Below are positions 11,801-21,079 of a DNA stretch of 64,000 nucleotides, in pieces (the first letter of the stretch is position 1; each line of letters begins with the position of its first letter). A program made the translations under genes and the position numbers. Below the pieces are notes generated by a model. The model was not told where the DNA came from. It was given only the letters and a program-made list of their open reading frames with translations, and did not search any database. The stretch spans positions 3,196,088 to 3,260,087 of the forward strand of contig CM017571.1 in the NCBI GenBank assembly GCA_007844125.1, in the 5' to 3' direction. Origin of the DNA: Sinonovacula constricta (lineage: Eukaryota; Mollusca; Bivalvia; Cardiida; Solecurtidae).

Positions 11801-14800
11801 AACGTTAGCTAGACCTAACTGTTTGTAAACTGTCTACTGACCATGGTTTCCCCGGCTTGGAATGATGATCAAGTAACTGATTATATTCACCTTACTAAAT
11901 ATTTTTTGGCTAGTAATTAATTGTTCTTTATGTTGTTGTTCTTGTTTTAATTTATATTGCCCTTTCTTTATTATACCCCCACCACAAAATGTGTGTGTGC
12001 GTGTCCGCTCTATAAATCCTATACCAATTGAAGGTTTTTTTTCAAACTTGGCTGAAATGTTCACCTCAATAAGGGGATGTGCAGAACCCACGTTGCCCAT
12101 GTGTCAGCTCAAGGTCAAGGTCACAATTGAAGGTCAAATATCAAACAATAAAATATTAGACATTATGTCGTGTCCGCTCTGTAAGTCCTACACTAATTGA
12201 AAGATTTTCTTTAATCTTGGCTCAAATGTTCACCTCAACAAGGGGATGTGCAGAACCAATGTAACTCTTTTGCCTGCTTAAGGTCAAGGTCACACTTGAA
12301 GGTCAAAAATTGACTTAGAAAATATTCTTAAATTTAAACATGTATTTGAATATTTCTGAAACTAGAAGAAGTATTTGCTTGAAACTTAAAATATATATGA
12401 AGTGTCACAATTAGGATATGCAGGTCAAGTTTCATAACTCTGTATTGCATTTTGACAAAGTTAGGCCCCTTTTAAGTCTTCAAATTTACATACAATCAAG
12501 TATTAGACAATATGTCGTGGCCGCTCTATAAATCCTATACTAATGGAAGAATTTTCTTCAAACTTGACTCAAATGTTCAACTCAACAAGGTTATGTCCAG
12601 AACCCATGTTACTTTGTGCCGGCTTAAGGTCAAGGTCACACTTGAAGGTCAAAATTGACTTAGAAAATGTTCTTAACTTTTAACATGTACTTGAATATTT
12701 CTGAAATTAGCACAGGTATTTGCTTAAAACTTAAAAGATATATGACGTATCACAAGTACGATATGCAGGTCAAGTTTCATAACTCTTTATTGCATTTTGA
12801 CAAAGTTATGCCCCTTTTTAAGTCTTTTAATATACTTACAATCAAAACTAGACAATATGTCGTGTCTGCCCTATAAATTCTATACTAAAGGAAGGATTTT
12901 CTTCAAACTTGACTCAAATGTTCACCCCAACTGGGCAATGTGCAGAACCTATCTTACCCTTGTACCAGCTTTGTCAAGGATATTGGTGGGGGTATGAATC
13001 GCATTCAGCAATAGTTCTAGTTAATAAAAACAGACTGTGAATATAATTAAATTTTATCATATAAGTTATTGTTTTCAAATGTGAAAATTGAATGCATATC
13101 AGTTAAAATTAGTTTCTATGATCAACATCATTATCATCATCATCGCTACTACAACCATCATCATCTTCATTGCATCATGATAATAAGTAAATGTATCAAA
13201 TATACAAACACAATTGGCCAATTTTAGTTATGGTTCTCACAAATTATAACAATGTTGCTTTAAGAGACCACCTGTCTTAAGAGAGCATTTAGTTCTGTCC
13301 TGTGAGTGGTCTTTTAATACAGGTTTGACTGTACAATAATGTATTGTGCAGTTTTGTTTTTGATATCATCTTCATTCTTATTTTCTGCATTATTTTACTG
13401 GTAGATCTAAGTATCAACATTATTCTTAAACATTATTCTACAGGATCTGGTAGCACAATTGGGAGAGCGTTAGCTCCAGGTACGGCAGGCCCCGTGTTCG
13501 ATCCCGGGCCGCAACATACCAAAGCCAATAAAAATGGTAGTGGTATAGCTCCCTTGCTAATTCTCAAGCAAATATAAGGGTAGTTCCAGGACTGGTTGAC
13601 CCGGTGATGCCAGGTGTTCACAACACTATACACAGTGAAGGCAGCACTATATCTGCTTCAAGTGGACACCGTCTCCAGATAACTGAAATACTGTTAGTGG
13701 GATGATAAACCCAGTAAATTAAGTGTTTTTTTTAATGAAACTTCACATTACACTGATTGCTTTCTTAAGCTTCAAAAATAGACAACAGGTATGGTAAGTA
13801 TAGTATAATTATAACAATAAAGGATGCTCCCATTGTGTTTCTTCCCATATTGGTATCAGGAAAGAATGTCCGTGTATTTCCAGCAATCTACCATCTCCTG
13901 GACAAAGTAGGTCCAAGCATCTCAAACCTGTCTGTGTTTGTTGGCCTCAATAAGTCGGTAGAGGAACTCGGCTTACCAACAGGAAACACATGGGCCTTCA
14001 CAGGGTCAGTAAAACATAATTTCTAGTTCACCTGAGCATAACATGCTCAAGGTAAGCTTTGCTATTACCCTTTATTCTGCTGCCTATTGTGTATTGTGCA
14101 TCATGCTGCAACAGATTTGCTTGTTAACACACTAGAGGCCACAATTATGGCCAAATCTTTACTAAACCAAATCAGAATGTATGAAAATCTTGGATGACGT
14201 TGTAACTTGGTCATGTGGGGTCAAAAAACAATGTCACTAGTTCAGATTTTAGAAAAAAATGCATGAAAACACCCTACAGGCAACATTTATGGCCAAATAT
14301 TTGGCAGATTTAGTCAGAATGGTTGTCTGCATGAAATCAAGGATGAGTTTGTAACTAGGACACTTCTGTTCAAAAACTAGGTTAGTAGGTCAAATTTTTA
14401 ATAATAGTAGCTGGAATAGCTATAATGGTCATAATTGTTTGGCTGCTATTAGCATGTAAAAAAACAAACCAACCCGAACTGAAGATATTCATGCCCATGG
14501 TCAGCAAAATGTATCCAAGTTTTCACTGTCTCTTTACATGGTGTAAAAGGTTACATGGTATAACAGACACATAGTTTATTTAATTTTCACAACCACCAAT
14601 GCCTCACAAAATTCTGCCACAGTGAGAATCTGATGTCACAGTACCTCGCCTACATGGATATGTCGGTGGAAGAGGCAGCTGACTCAGAGTGTCCCTTGAT
14701 GTTCATCTCATTCCCTGGAGGCAAGGACCCCTCCTGGTCTCAGAAATACCCAGGTAAATACTGCTTATAGTTATGCCATGACTGTTATAAACAGCCTTTT

Positions 14801-17167
14801 GACAAAAGCTGTTTTTAACAAAAAAATTTTTTTTTCCAAAACAACTTATTTCAACTGTAAGAGATAAAGTCATTTCTGTGCTCCCCGAATTTTCATATAG
14901 TCGCTGCGTTGTCCGTCAAACTGTCCATCCGTCCGGCCGATAACTTTGTTATTTGAAGTCACATTTTAAATTACTTGACAGAAATGATCATCATATCGAG
15001 TAATGTTGCGCGCAAGAATCGGTCACTACCTTGAAAGTCAAGGTCACAGCATGACATTGAAGCAAACTAGTGTACGGTCCATAACTTGGTAATTTATAGT
15101 TGGATTTTAAAATTATTTCACTAAAATGATTGCTATATCAAGACGATCTGTCACGTGCAAGATTTAAGTCGCTACTTTGAAGGTCAAGGTCACAGCATGA
15201 CCTTGAAGCAATATTGTGTCCGGTCCATAACTTTGTTATTTGCAGTTGAATTTTAAAATTATTTCACTGAAATGCTAACCATATGAAGCAAACGAGTCAG
15301 GAGCAAAATTATGGTTGCTACCTTGAAGGTCATGGTAAATACAATGAATTGTATTTCTGGAATTCTTTGCTATTGTTAGTATGACCAATTCCTTTGTTTC
15401 CAAAGTCAGCTCATTGGTTGAAATAGCCATTCCCTTCAACCTTAATAGGTACAGGTTTGATTATGTCTGATCTAACAGCACTACTCCGTTTACAAAATTC
15501 ATCTTCATAGTTATACAACAAACCGTTTTTGTGACAAAATACCCATTCGGGTAGCATCACCTATCTATGACTTTCTCTTGTGTTTATTGATGTATGTTTA
15601 AGATACTATGATCTCTTGAAGTTTCAAATATCTCTCCTGTTCAGGGAAGTCTGTGGCGTTGATCATTACACTGACACCATGGTCGTGGTTCAGCGAGTGG
15701 CAGGACGGCAAGGTGAAGCACAGGGGAGACCACTACAACAGCCTGAAGATGAAGATTGGCCATCAGATGTGGAAACAGTGTCAGCAGCTTTACCCAGTCC
15801 TGGAGGGAACTGTGAGTGTGATTTGATGAAGTTAAATGTGACATTCAAATGTGAACTTGTTAAATTCATCATAATTTTACATTACAATACTTTATTTACT
15901 CGGACTGTTGTCTGTAATTTCATCATTTCTCCTAAAAATAATATGATGGTTTGCATGTCTTCTTTATATATTGGCAACCTAGAGAGAATATGAGCAGCTT
16001 CAGATAAAAAGTATGATTTTTTGTTCTTATATAATATACCTTTCTTTTAGAGAATTGTGAGTATTAATGACAGTGTGTGTGCTTCTAATGGATTACATTA
16101 TAATAGCTCCACTTTTTATCAAGTGCACATGTATTGATAAAAGTGTCTATCATATTGAGTTTTGAGTTGATGTAAATGTGCTATTTTTAATATTTTTATT
16201 CTTCAATTTTGGATATGAAATAAATAAAATTAAATAATAAATGTTAAAAACTAATAATATTTCTTACTTATTTTTATAATACCCTATTGCATTTTATTCA
16301 AACAAGTATGCATGAAGTCCTTTTACTGTACCATCATATAATATTAAATCAGGCCAACAATAATTCCTTTTCTGTTTATAGATGGAGTACATAGACGTTG
16401 GCACCCCTCTATCCAACAAGTACTACCTGGGTCAGCCAGAGGGTGAGATGTATGGACTGGACCATGGGAAACGCAGGTTTGAACCTGAGACATCTCTTCA
16501 TCTGAGGGCAGAGACTGGTATACCTGGACTATACCTCACTGGTAAAATATATTTGTAGTCTGGATAGGGAGAAGGTGAGAAAGGAAGAGAGAAGGGAGAT
16601 ATTGAAGATTGATTATTTAAGGGCAGAGGCCAGTATCTTAGAAATTGATTACAAGACGCTTATATAAAGACAGAGGCCAGTATCTTAGGAGCTTATATGG
16701 AGATTTGTAAGGAAGGGTTATGTAGGATAGAATAGAGAGGGTTGTGTGGCAGGGTAATAAAAAGGGAATGAAAATGAGAATATGGGATAGAGAGACAAGA
16801 AGATATGTGAATGAAAACAACAACAAATAAGACAAATAGTATAGAATTTACAATTCAGGGTTAGAACAAAAAATGGAGAGAGGCAGAAAAAGAGGGCAAG
16901 AAGTAATTGATAAGTTGATGTTCAAAAATTGTATCTTTGAATTGCTATGTAGCAGTTCTCATGTGCAGAAGTAATGCCATCAACAAGTTCTTTAATTCTT
17001 TGGTTTCAGGCCAGGACGTAATTACTTGTGGTTTCAGTGGAGCTCTTCATGCCGCAGTGGTCACTGCTAGTGCTGTTCTCCACAGGAATCTTTTCAATGA
17101 CCTGACTGCCGTTACCAAGGATATCAGGAAACAGATGAAGGATGGAACAAACAAAAAGAAAGAATAG
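2686..17167 (+). CDS. RETSAT: All-trans-retinol 13,14-reductase (RETSAT), 5' exon missing
   Basis: RETSAT saturates the C13-C14 double bond of all-trans-retinol to give 13,14-dihydroretinol at the endoplasmic reticulum. Eleven exons join in frame: 2686-2868, 3684-3793, 6082-6216, 7453-7657, 9689-9886, 11021-11140, 13860-14004, 14623-14753, 15645-15811, 16382-16541 and 17010-17167. They give 569 residues plus a TAG stop; human RETSAT has 610. Numbering from the first full codon, residues 16-21 are the dinucleotide-binding GSGIGG, followed by [17 protein letters not shown], a family hallmark. [20 protein letters not shown] marks the middle and [12 protein letters not shown] the conserved C-terminal FAD-binding part. 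The protein ends in KKKE, which fits a dilysine ER-retrieval signal. About 55-60 N-terminal residues, including the expected signal or anchor, are absent. No internal stop or frameshift is seen. Bacterial-type carotene desaturases are relatives, but the colinearity with RETSAT is along the whole length. Confidence 0.95.
3684..3793 (+). CDS. RETSAT: RETSAT visible exon 2
   Basis: Acceptor GGCTCCAG, donor GTAGGT, exit phase 0. Residues 61-97 begin GIHYVGKM and include [14 protein letters not shown], matching the family pattern GIHYIGRM then ILDQITEGQ. The donor at 3794 was chosen because it joins the next exon with the spacing seen in human RETSAT. Confidence 0.92.
3853..4146 (-). repeat. tRNA-derived SINE, family 1, antisense copy
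   Basis: This is the reverse complement of the element at 541-857. It begins on the + strand with TGTTTATTGGGTTTATCGTC (its tail) and ends near CAGGTCCGG (its tRNA-like head). It lies about 60 bp after the donor of RETSAT visible exon 2. Confidence 0.8.
4262..4563 (+). repeat. 3' end of a non-LTR retrotransposon or related SINE
   Basis: Nearly the same sequence occurs at 47380-47690. Both start at CGGATTCTAAACTTGTTTGC and end in GTCGGTGTG(C/T)(T/C)GTAAAACCCA followed by an (AATA)-rich tail. A fixed 3' end plus a short A-rich simple-repeat tail is typical of LINE-mobilised elements. No reverse transcriptase sequence is present. Confidence 0.6.
5040..5910 (+). repeat. Tandem repeat, about 160-bp units
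   Basis: Roughly five diverged units, each with AACATGGCC(A/G)CCAGGGGC, TGGCCATTTTCCATA, a GGCTATATAGG stretch, AGAGC(T/C) and TTGATATTTAGT. Start points near 5145, 5310, 5466, 5626 and 5790 set the period. It lies in the RETSAT intron before visible exon 3. Confidence 0.75.
6082..6216 (+). CDS. RETSAT: RETSAT visible exon 3
   Basis: Encodes residues 98-142, [17 protein letters not shown] through QKYMDLLK. The acceptor (TGTATCAAG/GTGGCT) lacks a strong pyrimidine tract. An alternative AG about 20 bases upstream would also be in frame but adds residues not found in relatives. The donor GTATTA and the last ~16 exon bases are duplicated at about 6480. Confidence 0.85.
6325..6476 (-). repeat. 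Truncated tRNA-derived SINE, family 1
   Basis: Antisense 3' half of the family-1 SINE: GTTATCATCCCAC, ATTTGGAGATATTGTCCAC, TGCCTTCACTGTGTATAGCA and ATTCTGACACCTGGCC. It lacks the tRNA-like head and sits between the two copies of a duplicated exon-intron segment. Confidence 0.7.
6477..6595 (+). repeat. Duplicated 3' end and donor site of RETSAT visible exon 3
   Basis: The sequence CATGGATCTCTTGAAGGTA followed by an ACCA(A)ACCA-GTTTAC run, AAGATACAGTT, CTTCTTGTATG and ATAACT-AGGGCC is a second copy of 6201-6310. It contains the last 16 exon bases and a GT donor but no acceptor. It looks like a dead duplicate in the intron, separated from the original by a truncated SINE. Confidence 0.75.
6612..6890 (+). 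repeat. tRNA-derived SINE, family 2
   Basis: tRNA-like head with an A-box-like TAGCTCAATTAGAAGAGTG and a B-box-like GTGATTCAAACCC. The body carries CTGACTCGTCAGTGTCAGTA and CTGGGCACCTCATAAG. A second copy lies inverted at 8640-8935. It shares no body sequence with family 1. Confidence 0.8.
7453..7657 (+). CDS. RETSAT: RETSAT visible exon 4
   Basis: Acceptor TTTTCAG, donor GTAGGT, phases 0 in and 1 out. Residues 143-210 include a hydrophobic, basic stretch ([18 protein letters not shown]) and end in [10 protein letters not shown], which matches human AVLSYIFPTY. Confidence 0.95.
7745..8584. mobile_element. Non-autonomous Tc1/mariner-like DNA transposon
   Basis: Ends are imperfect inverted repeats: CCGTATTTTCTCACTTATAA on the left, and on the right the reverse complement of CCATACTTTCTCACTTATTA. 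Both are flanked by TA, the target duplication of this superfamily. Inner copies of CTTATAAGC and CTTATAGGCAGG echo the ends. No transposase reading frame is present in its ~840 bp. It lies in the RETSAT intron after visible exon 4. Confidence 0.75.
8640..8935 (-). repeat. tRNA-derived SINE, family 2, antisense copy
   Basis: Reverse complement of the 6612-6890 element, including the CTGACTCGTCAG arm region and the tRNA-like head at its + strand right end (CTACCACCTGAGCTATTG). Confidence 0.8.
9689..9886 (+). CDS. RETSAT: RETSAT visible exon 5
   Basis: Acceptor TTTCACTAG, donor GTAGGT, phase 1 at both ends. Residues 211-276 carry the strongly conserved block [20 protein letters not shown] and then a strand ending [12 protein letters not shown], as in human RETSAT. 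Confidence 0.96.
10066..10195 (+). repeat. Dispersed repeat, copy 1
   Basis: Similar to 55508-55645. Both carry CCAGCAGTTA, GC(T/C)TTGGAA(T/C)GGT(T/C)AGTCGGC and later a TCACACTTTCTGAGG or TCGCACTTCCTGAAGG block. The class is unknown. Confidence 0.5.
11021..11140 (+). CDS. RETSAT: RETSAT visible exon 6
   Basis: Acceptor ATAATTCCAG, donor GTAGGG, phase 1 at both ends. Residues 277-316 read [20 protein letters not shown] then [15 protein letters not shown], aligning with human GVSVKK and SNAGLFNTYEHLLP. A DNA transposon begins only 50 bp after the donor. Confidence 0.95.
11191..13331. mobile_element. DNA transposon remnant with TA target site, 2.1 kb
   Basis: A perfect 12-bp terminal inverted repeat, CAGTCAAACCTG at the left end and CAGGTTTGACTG at the right end, is flanked on each side by TA. 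Terminal CAGT and a TA duplication suit the Tc1/mariner-pogo group. The inner ends also mirror each other (GCGACCACC near the left, AGAGACCACCTG and GTGGTC near the right). No transposase is recognisable; about half of the element is a tandem repeat. It fills most of the RETSAT intron between visible exons 6 and 7. Confidence 0.75.
11997..12985 (+). repeat. Tandem repeat of about 345 bp inside the transposon
   Basis: The phrase GTCCGCTCTATAAATCCTA with minor changes recurs near 12002, 12172, 12519 and 12866. TTCAAACTTG-CTCAAATGTTCAC and TCAAGGTCACACTTGAAGGTC follow it. The last two full periods are about 345 bp and the first interval is a half-length unit. Confidence 0.75.
13440..13725 (+). 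repeat. tRNA-derived SINE, family 1
   Basis: Head GGATCTGGTAGCACAATTGG, B box GTTCGATCCCGGG and tail GATGATAAACCCAGTAAA. It lacks about 35 bp of the body present in other copies. It is inserted about 110 bp after the right end of the 11191-13331 transposon. Confidence 0.82.
13860..14004 (+). CDS. RETSAT: RETSAT visible exon 7
   Basis: Acceptor TTGGTATCAG, donor GTCAGT, phases 1 in and 2 out. Residues 317-364 include [20 protein letters not shown] and [13 protein letters not shown], matching the human region around MTSVFICLRGTKEDLHLPS. Confidence 0.93.
14623..14753 (+). CDS. RETSAT: RETSAT visible exon 8
   Basis: Acceptor TTCTGCCACAG, donor GTAAAT, phases 2 in and 1 out. Residues 365-408 contain [20 protein letters not shown] and [12 protein letters not shown], aligning with human [22 protein letters not shown]. 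Confidence 0.95.
14900..15345 (+). repeat. Tandem repeat, about 145-bp units
   Basis: Three diverged units start at ATAACTTTGTTATTTG near 14941, 15081 and 15229. Each has TTTTAAATTA-TT-ACTGAAATG in the middle and CTTGAAGGTCAAGGTCACAG near the end. It lies in the RETSAT intron after visible exon 8. Confidence 0.7.
15645..15811 (+). CDS. RETSAT: RETSAT visible exon 9
   Basis: Acceptor CTCTCCTGTTCAG, donor GTGAGT, phases 1 in and 0 out. Residues 409-464 include [20 protein letters not shown] and end [10 protein letters not shown] longer open frame overlapping this exon in another frame is a shadow. Confidence 0.94.
16382..16541 (+). CDS. RETSAT: RETSAT visible exon 10
   Basis: Acceptor TCTGTTTATAG, donor GTAAAA, phases 0 in and 1 out. 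Residues 465-517 include [20 protein letters not shown] and GLDHGKRRF, matching human [22 protein letters not shown]. The exon ends in PGLYLTG. Confidence 0.96.
17010..17167 (+). CDS. RETSAT: RETSAT last coding exon
   Basis: Acceptor TTTGGTTTCAG, phase 1 in, TAG stop at 17165-17167. Residues 518-569 start [20 protein letters not shown], the conserved C-terminal FAD-contact helix of this oxidoreductase family, and end in a lysine-rich tail with KKKE at the terminus. Confidence 0.96.
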
Positions 17168-20100
17168 GGGCACAGCAATAGTTCTGAAGCAAAAGATGAA
17201 ACAATGAATGAAGATGACAAGAAGGAATGTGAGAAGGAATGAAAGAAAGCAACAACAAAAAATGAAGAATAAAATTGACAATTTAGGATGTAGAACTGTA
17301 ATGAGGGAATTTGACCAATAGAAGTTTCAAGACAATTGTAATATCACCATCTGGGTGTGATTACGTATTGTTACACTTTGACAGCTGCAGAATTTGAAGA
17401 CGGATATTTTTGGGTCATAAAAATAAGTTTTTGTGTGTTTACACATAAATAAATAATTCCATGTCATTGGTTGTATTTACCAAGAGCACATTATTTATAA
17501 AACATTTTTCTTTGCTTTATTTACATTCATATAAAAAATCGATATTGTTCATTGAAAAAAAATTCTGATAAAATCCTAAATTTAAAAGATCAACAAGACA
17601 ATGGTAGTTTAATTACTGTATCTTACGGAGGTAGTTAGTTCGAATATTGAACAGAGTTGAAGTTAAATATTTGTTAAAAATTATTCATGAAAAAAACAAA
17701 AACAACTTGATTAAAATGTATTAATAATACATATTAAGTAAAATATAATGTATATATTTTCACTTTTACTTTATTATGTTAAAAAATTTAAGTCCTTATC
17801 TTTTCTTCAGTGTTGTTTCACTTTTTGCTTATTGTTAAAATTTGTTGACAAGTATGCTCAAGTTAAATTTTAATAATTCTGTAAATTATTTAAATGATCA
17901 AGATATCCATATATGTGATAAAATCATGAATATGTTTACTTAATCTGTTGATTCCTCAGAAACAATGTTGTACACACAATATGCAAAATATGATGCTGTT
18001 ATAAAATATGTGCACTGACCTCTGTGTGGTGGCTGCGGTTGCCTGTCCTGTATACTTTTGTGCTCGTTGGTAAATGGAACTTTGTTTTTGCACAGTTTTT
18101 ATGCAAACCTATTGGGACTTGTTAAAGAGGCCCTTTCGTTTATTCATGTAGTATGAATTGATTCAGTTTGAAAAAAATTGAAAGAGAAATCCATAATTTT
18201 GAATGAGAAAAATAATAGCCCTTCACAAGTTTCAGAAAAGCTTTAAAAATAAATTTTAAAATCTGCACTATTTAAAGCAAGTTAATCAGGTTTAGGGCAA
18301 CATCATAACAGTAAAAGCTTTAAAAACGCACATTCGATCAGCACCCACCTATTTACCAGCAACACTTAAACAACGACCCCCCCCCCCCTCACTCAAAAAA
18401 TGAAATGTTCCACGATAGCTTTTTTAGTTCTTAATTTGAAAATGGCTTAGCATTTTTTGGGGAAAATATTATAACTATACTCCCAGATATGCAGTAAATG
18501 GGGGCAATATTGGAGTCTGGTCAGTTGATTTGTAGAGGAGATTCGTCCACATTATTTCTCAATCGGATTTTAATGAACTTTTACGGGACTGGTAAGTACC
18601 ATGTCGACTGTGCATATTATAAACACATCATGAACGGCTCGAATTTTCTTGTTCATGTGGGGAGGTTTTCCAGCTAATCTGCAGTGTGGCATAATTCTGG
18701 GGTCTACCTCCACCAATAATAATCTGAACATCACCGATATGACCATAATTGTGTCAGTGCGATGAAAGAAAACAAAAAACAAACATTTTTTTTTAATATG
18801 ACTGCAGTAACTGACAGCACAGTACCATGGTGCAGGGTGGGTGGGTTACATTCATCATTAGCAATGACATTCTTATTTATATTTGTACTACCATGACCTT
18901 GTTTAGACTTGTTATGTTGTTAGACCTAAGAAAGGGCCAAATACCTCTAAGTCAGATCATTCAGAAAGTTGTTGTAAATAAATCATTGAAATTATGATGA
19001 TTACTACAAATCAAAAGGCACACTTTTGTTTTGCAACATTCTTTGTCAATAAACTTTTATAAATACAAAATAATAGATATAAATAGGTTGTTAATAACTT
19101 TTGTATACAAAATGCCTCATTTTAAACAAGGCTCGCCACCATCAGACACCACTGTTTATACATTTTTCTTAAACCAGTTGTCACCTTAAATATAAAGAAA
19201 AAAATATTGACACCTTGTATATATGTGCCTTCTTTTATGTCCTATTTTTTGCAGCATTATACCCATTCTACATGATTGAAATATTTTTATTATGTATCTT
19301 TGATTGTTATTCCACAGTTTTCTTTATTATTGCTGTTTATTCCTTATTTGTGGCATTTTATGCATTTTCAATGTATTTTTAAAAACACAGTAAAGCATGT
19401 ACCTCATTATGGCTCGCCAGTATTCAGGGTGTAAATCATATGCTTTCTGTATAAGCTATTTTCTGTGGTCGTTGGTTTTGCAGCTTTGTAAATTGAATTG
19501 TTCACCCTCATTTTTATTATTACTTCATATGCAATTTGTACTTGTACATCTTTCACTTTTAAAAATCTTGAATGTTACGACTTAAAATGATTATATATTA
19601 AATACAAAAATGATTACATGTTCAATACAAAAATGATTATATGTTCATTCATTACATACATAAGTGATGATTTAAGTTCGACATAGGAATTAAATTGAAT
19701 TTATATAAGAATTTACATATATAAAGTGGGTATCCATTTATAGGTACGTTATTGTATTTCAATTATAGCTGTACTTTTATTTATTTAGAACTCCACACAT
19801 GTGCTTTTTTCACTTGCACCCATATAGTTTGCTTTATTGGATTAGTTAAATGGACTTCCTTACAGAGCTTTTAGTAATTTATTATATTACCTTAGGATGT
19901 TTCAGTACATTTAAAACTCCTGTAGTTTTTGTAATTCTATTGTTAGGTAAAAAAAAACACACCAGTATAACCAACATTTTGAAAGAGTTTATTCCGTTAG
20001 AATTATTATTTAAATGTTAGAGAATTAGTTTAAAATAATTATTATTTAAATGTTACAGTATCAGTCTAAATTAAGTAATTAACAGGAAAGATTAACTACA

Positions 20101-20650
20101 TTTTTTTTATATTTTGTCTAGTTAACAGTAACTCCATTCAGAACATTTAAGTTGACAAAAACAAGTAAGCAAAGACAAAATGGTTACTGATCATTGAAAA
20201 ATATCATGAATGTTAATGCACATTAAAAAAACTTTTTGTTATTTGTTTTGCTGGTAATGATTTATAAGTGTTTAATTCTTACAGGTGTAAAAAAAAACAA
20301 CTTTGAAGAAAGTTGTATTATATTAGATAGTGTTGCAATCATTCTGCTAATTTTTCTACATTAATGAAATAAATTATAGATAAATGATATTTGTCTTTTT
20401 TCCTTTTTTACATTAACCAGAGATTATGTCAAGGCTGAGTTGTTCATACTGTCTTTTAGACGACTTGTTCACACTTTAGTGTGTGTACATGGCCATTGAA
20501 CCACGTTGCCATTAAGTATTTTTGTGACAATACTGCTAGAATCTTGAGACCATTTTAAATCTAGGGAAGATATTCAGAAGGAAAAAATCTTGCTTTATAC
20601 ACAGCTCCCTGATGGTCCCGTTTTAGGATCTATGAATCTAGAACACGTAC
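17168..20650. other. RETSAT 3' UTR and intergenic flank
   Basis: Very AT-rich and without recognisable coding sequence. It holds two AATAAA motifs close to the RETSAT stop, a C-run (18378-18388) and a possible old repeat fragment at 18655-18770 that resembles 980-1085. Nothing else could be supported. Confidence 0.5.
17268..17273 (+). terminator. Candidate RETSAT polyadenylation signal
   Basis: A canonical AATAAA lies about 100 bp after the RETSAT stop codon. A second one is at 17448-17453. Which is used cannot be told from sequence alone. Confidence 0.4.
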
Positions 20651-20654
20651 AACT

Positions 20655-20975
20655 GGACCTGGTAGCACAATTGGTAGAGCAACGGCTCCAGGTACGGGAG
20701 GCCACGGGTTTGATCCCATGCCACGACATACCAAAGTTGTTAAAAATAGTAGTGGTATAGCTCCCTTGCTAACGCTCAAGCAAATAAAAGGGTAGTTCCA
20801 CGACTGGTTGGCCCGGTGTCAGGATAATGTGACCGAGTGTGGTATAATGCCAGGGGTTCACGGTATGCTATACACAGTGAAGGCAGCACTATATCTGTTA
20901 TAAGTGGACACCGTCTCCAGATAACTAAAATACAGTTGGTGGGACGACAGACCCAATAAACAATCAACATATATT
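20655..20975 (+). repeat. tRNA-derived SINE, family 1, full length
   Basis: Best-preserved copy: head GGACCTGGTAGCACAATTGG, B-box region GGGTTTGATCCC, body with GTGGTATAGCTCCCTTGC and TGCTATACACAGTGAAGGCA, tail GACCCAATAAACAATCAAC. Confidence 0.85.
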
Positions 20976-21079
20976 CAACTCTAAGCTTTAGCATGCTAAA
21001 GTTAAAACATATCTTCCATTAAGACTTAACATACCAGAGCGCTGCTAAAGAATCGGCAACAGAAATTACACACCATTAT

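Noticed and set aside
15580..15993. 137-codon + strand frame overlapping RETSAT visible exon 9
   Set aside because: Out of phase with the exon, whose correct frame matches RETSAT and has proper splice sites.
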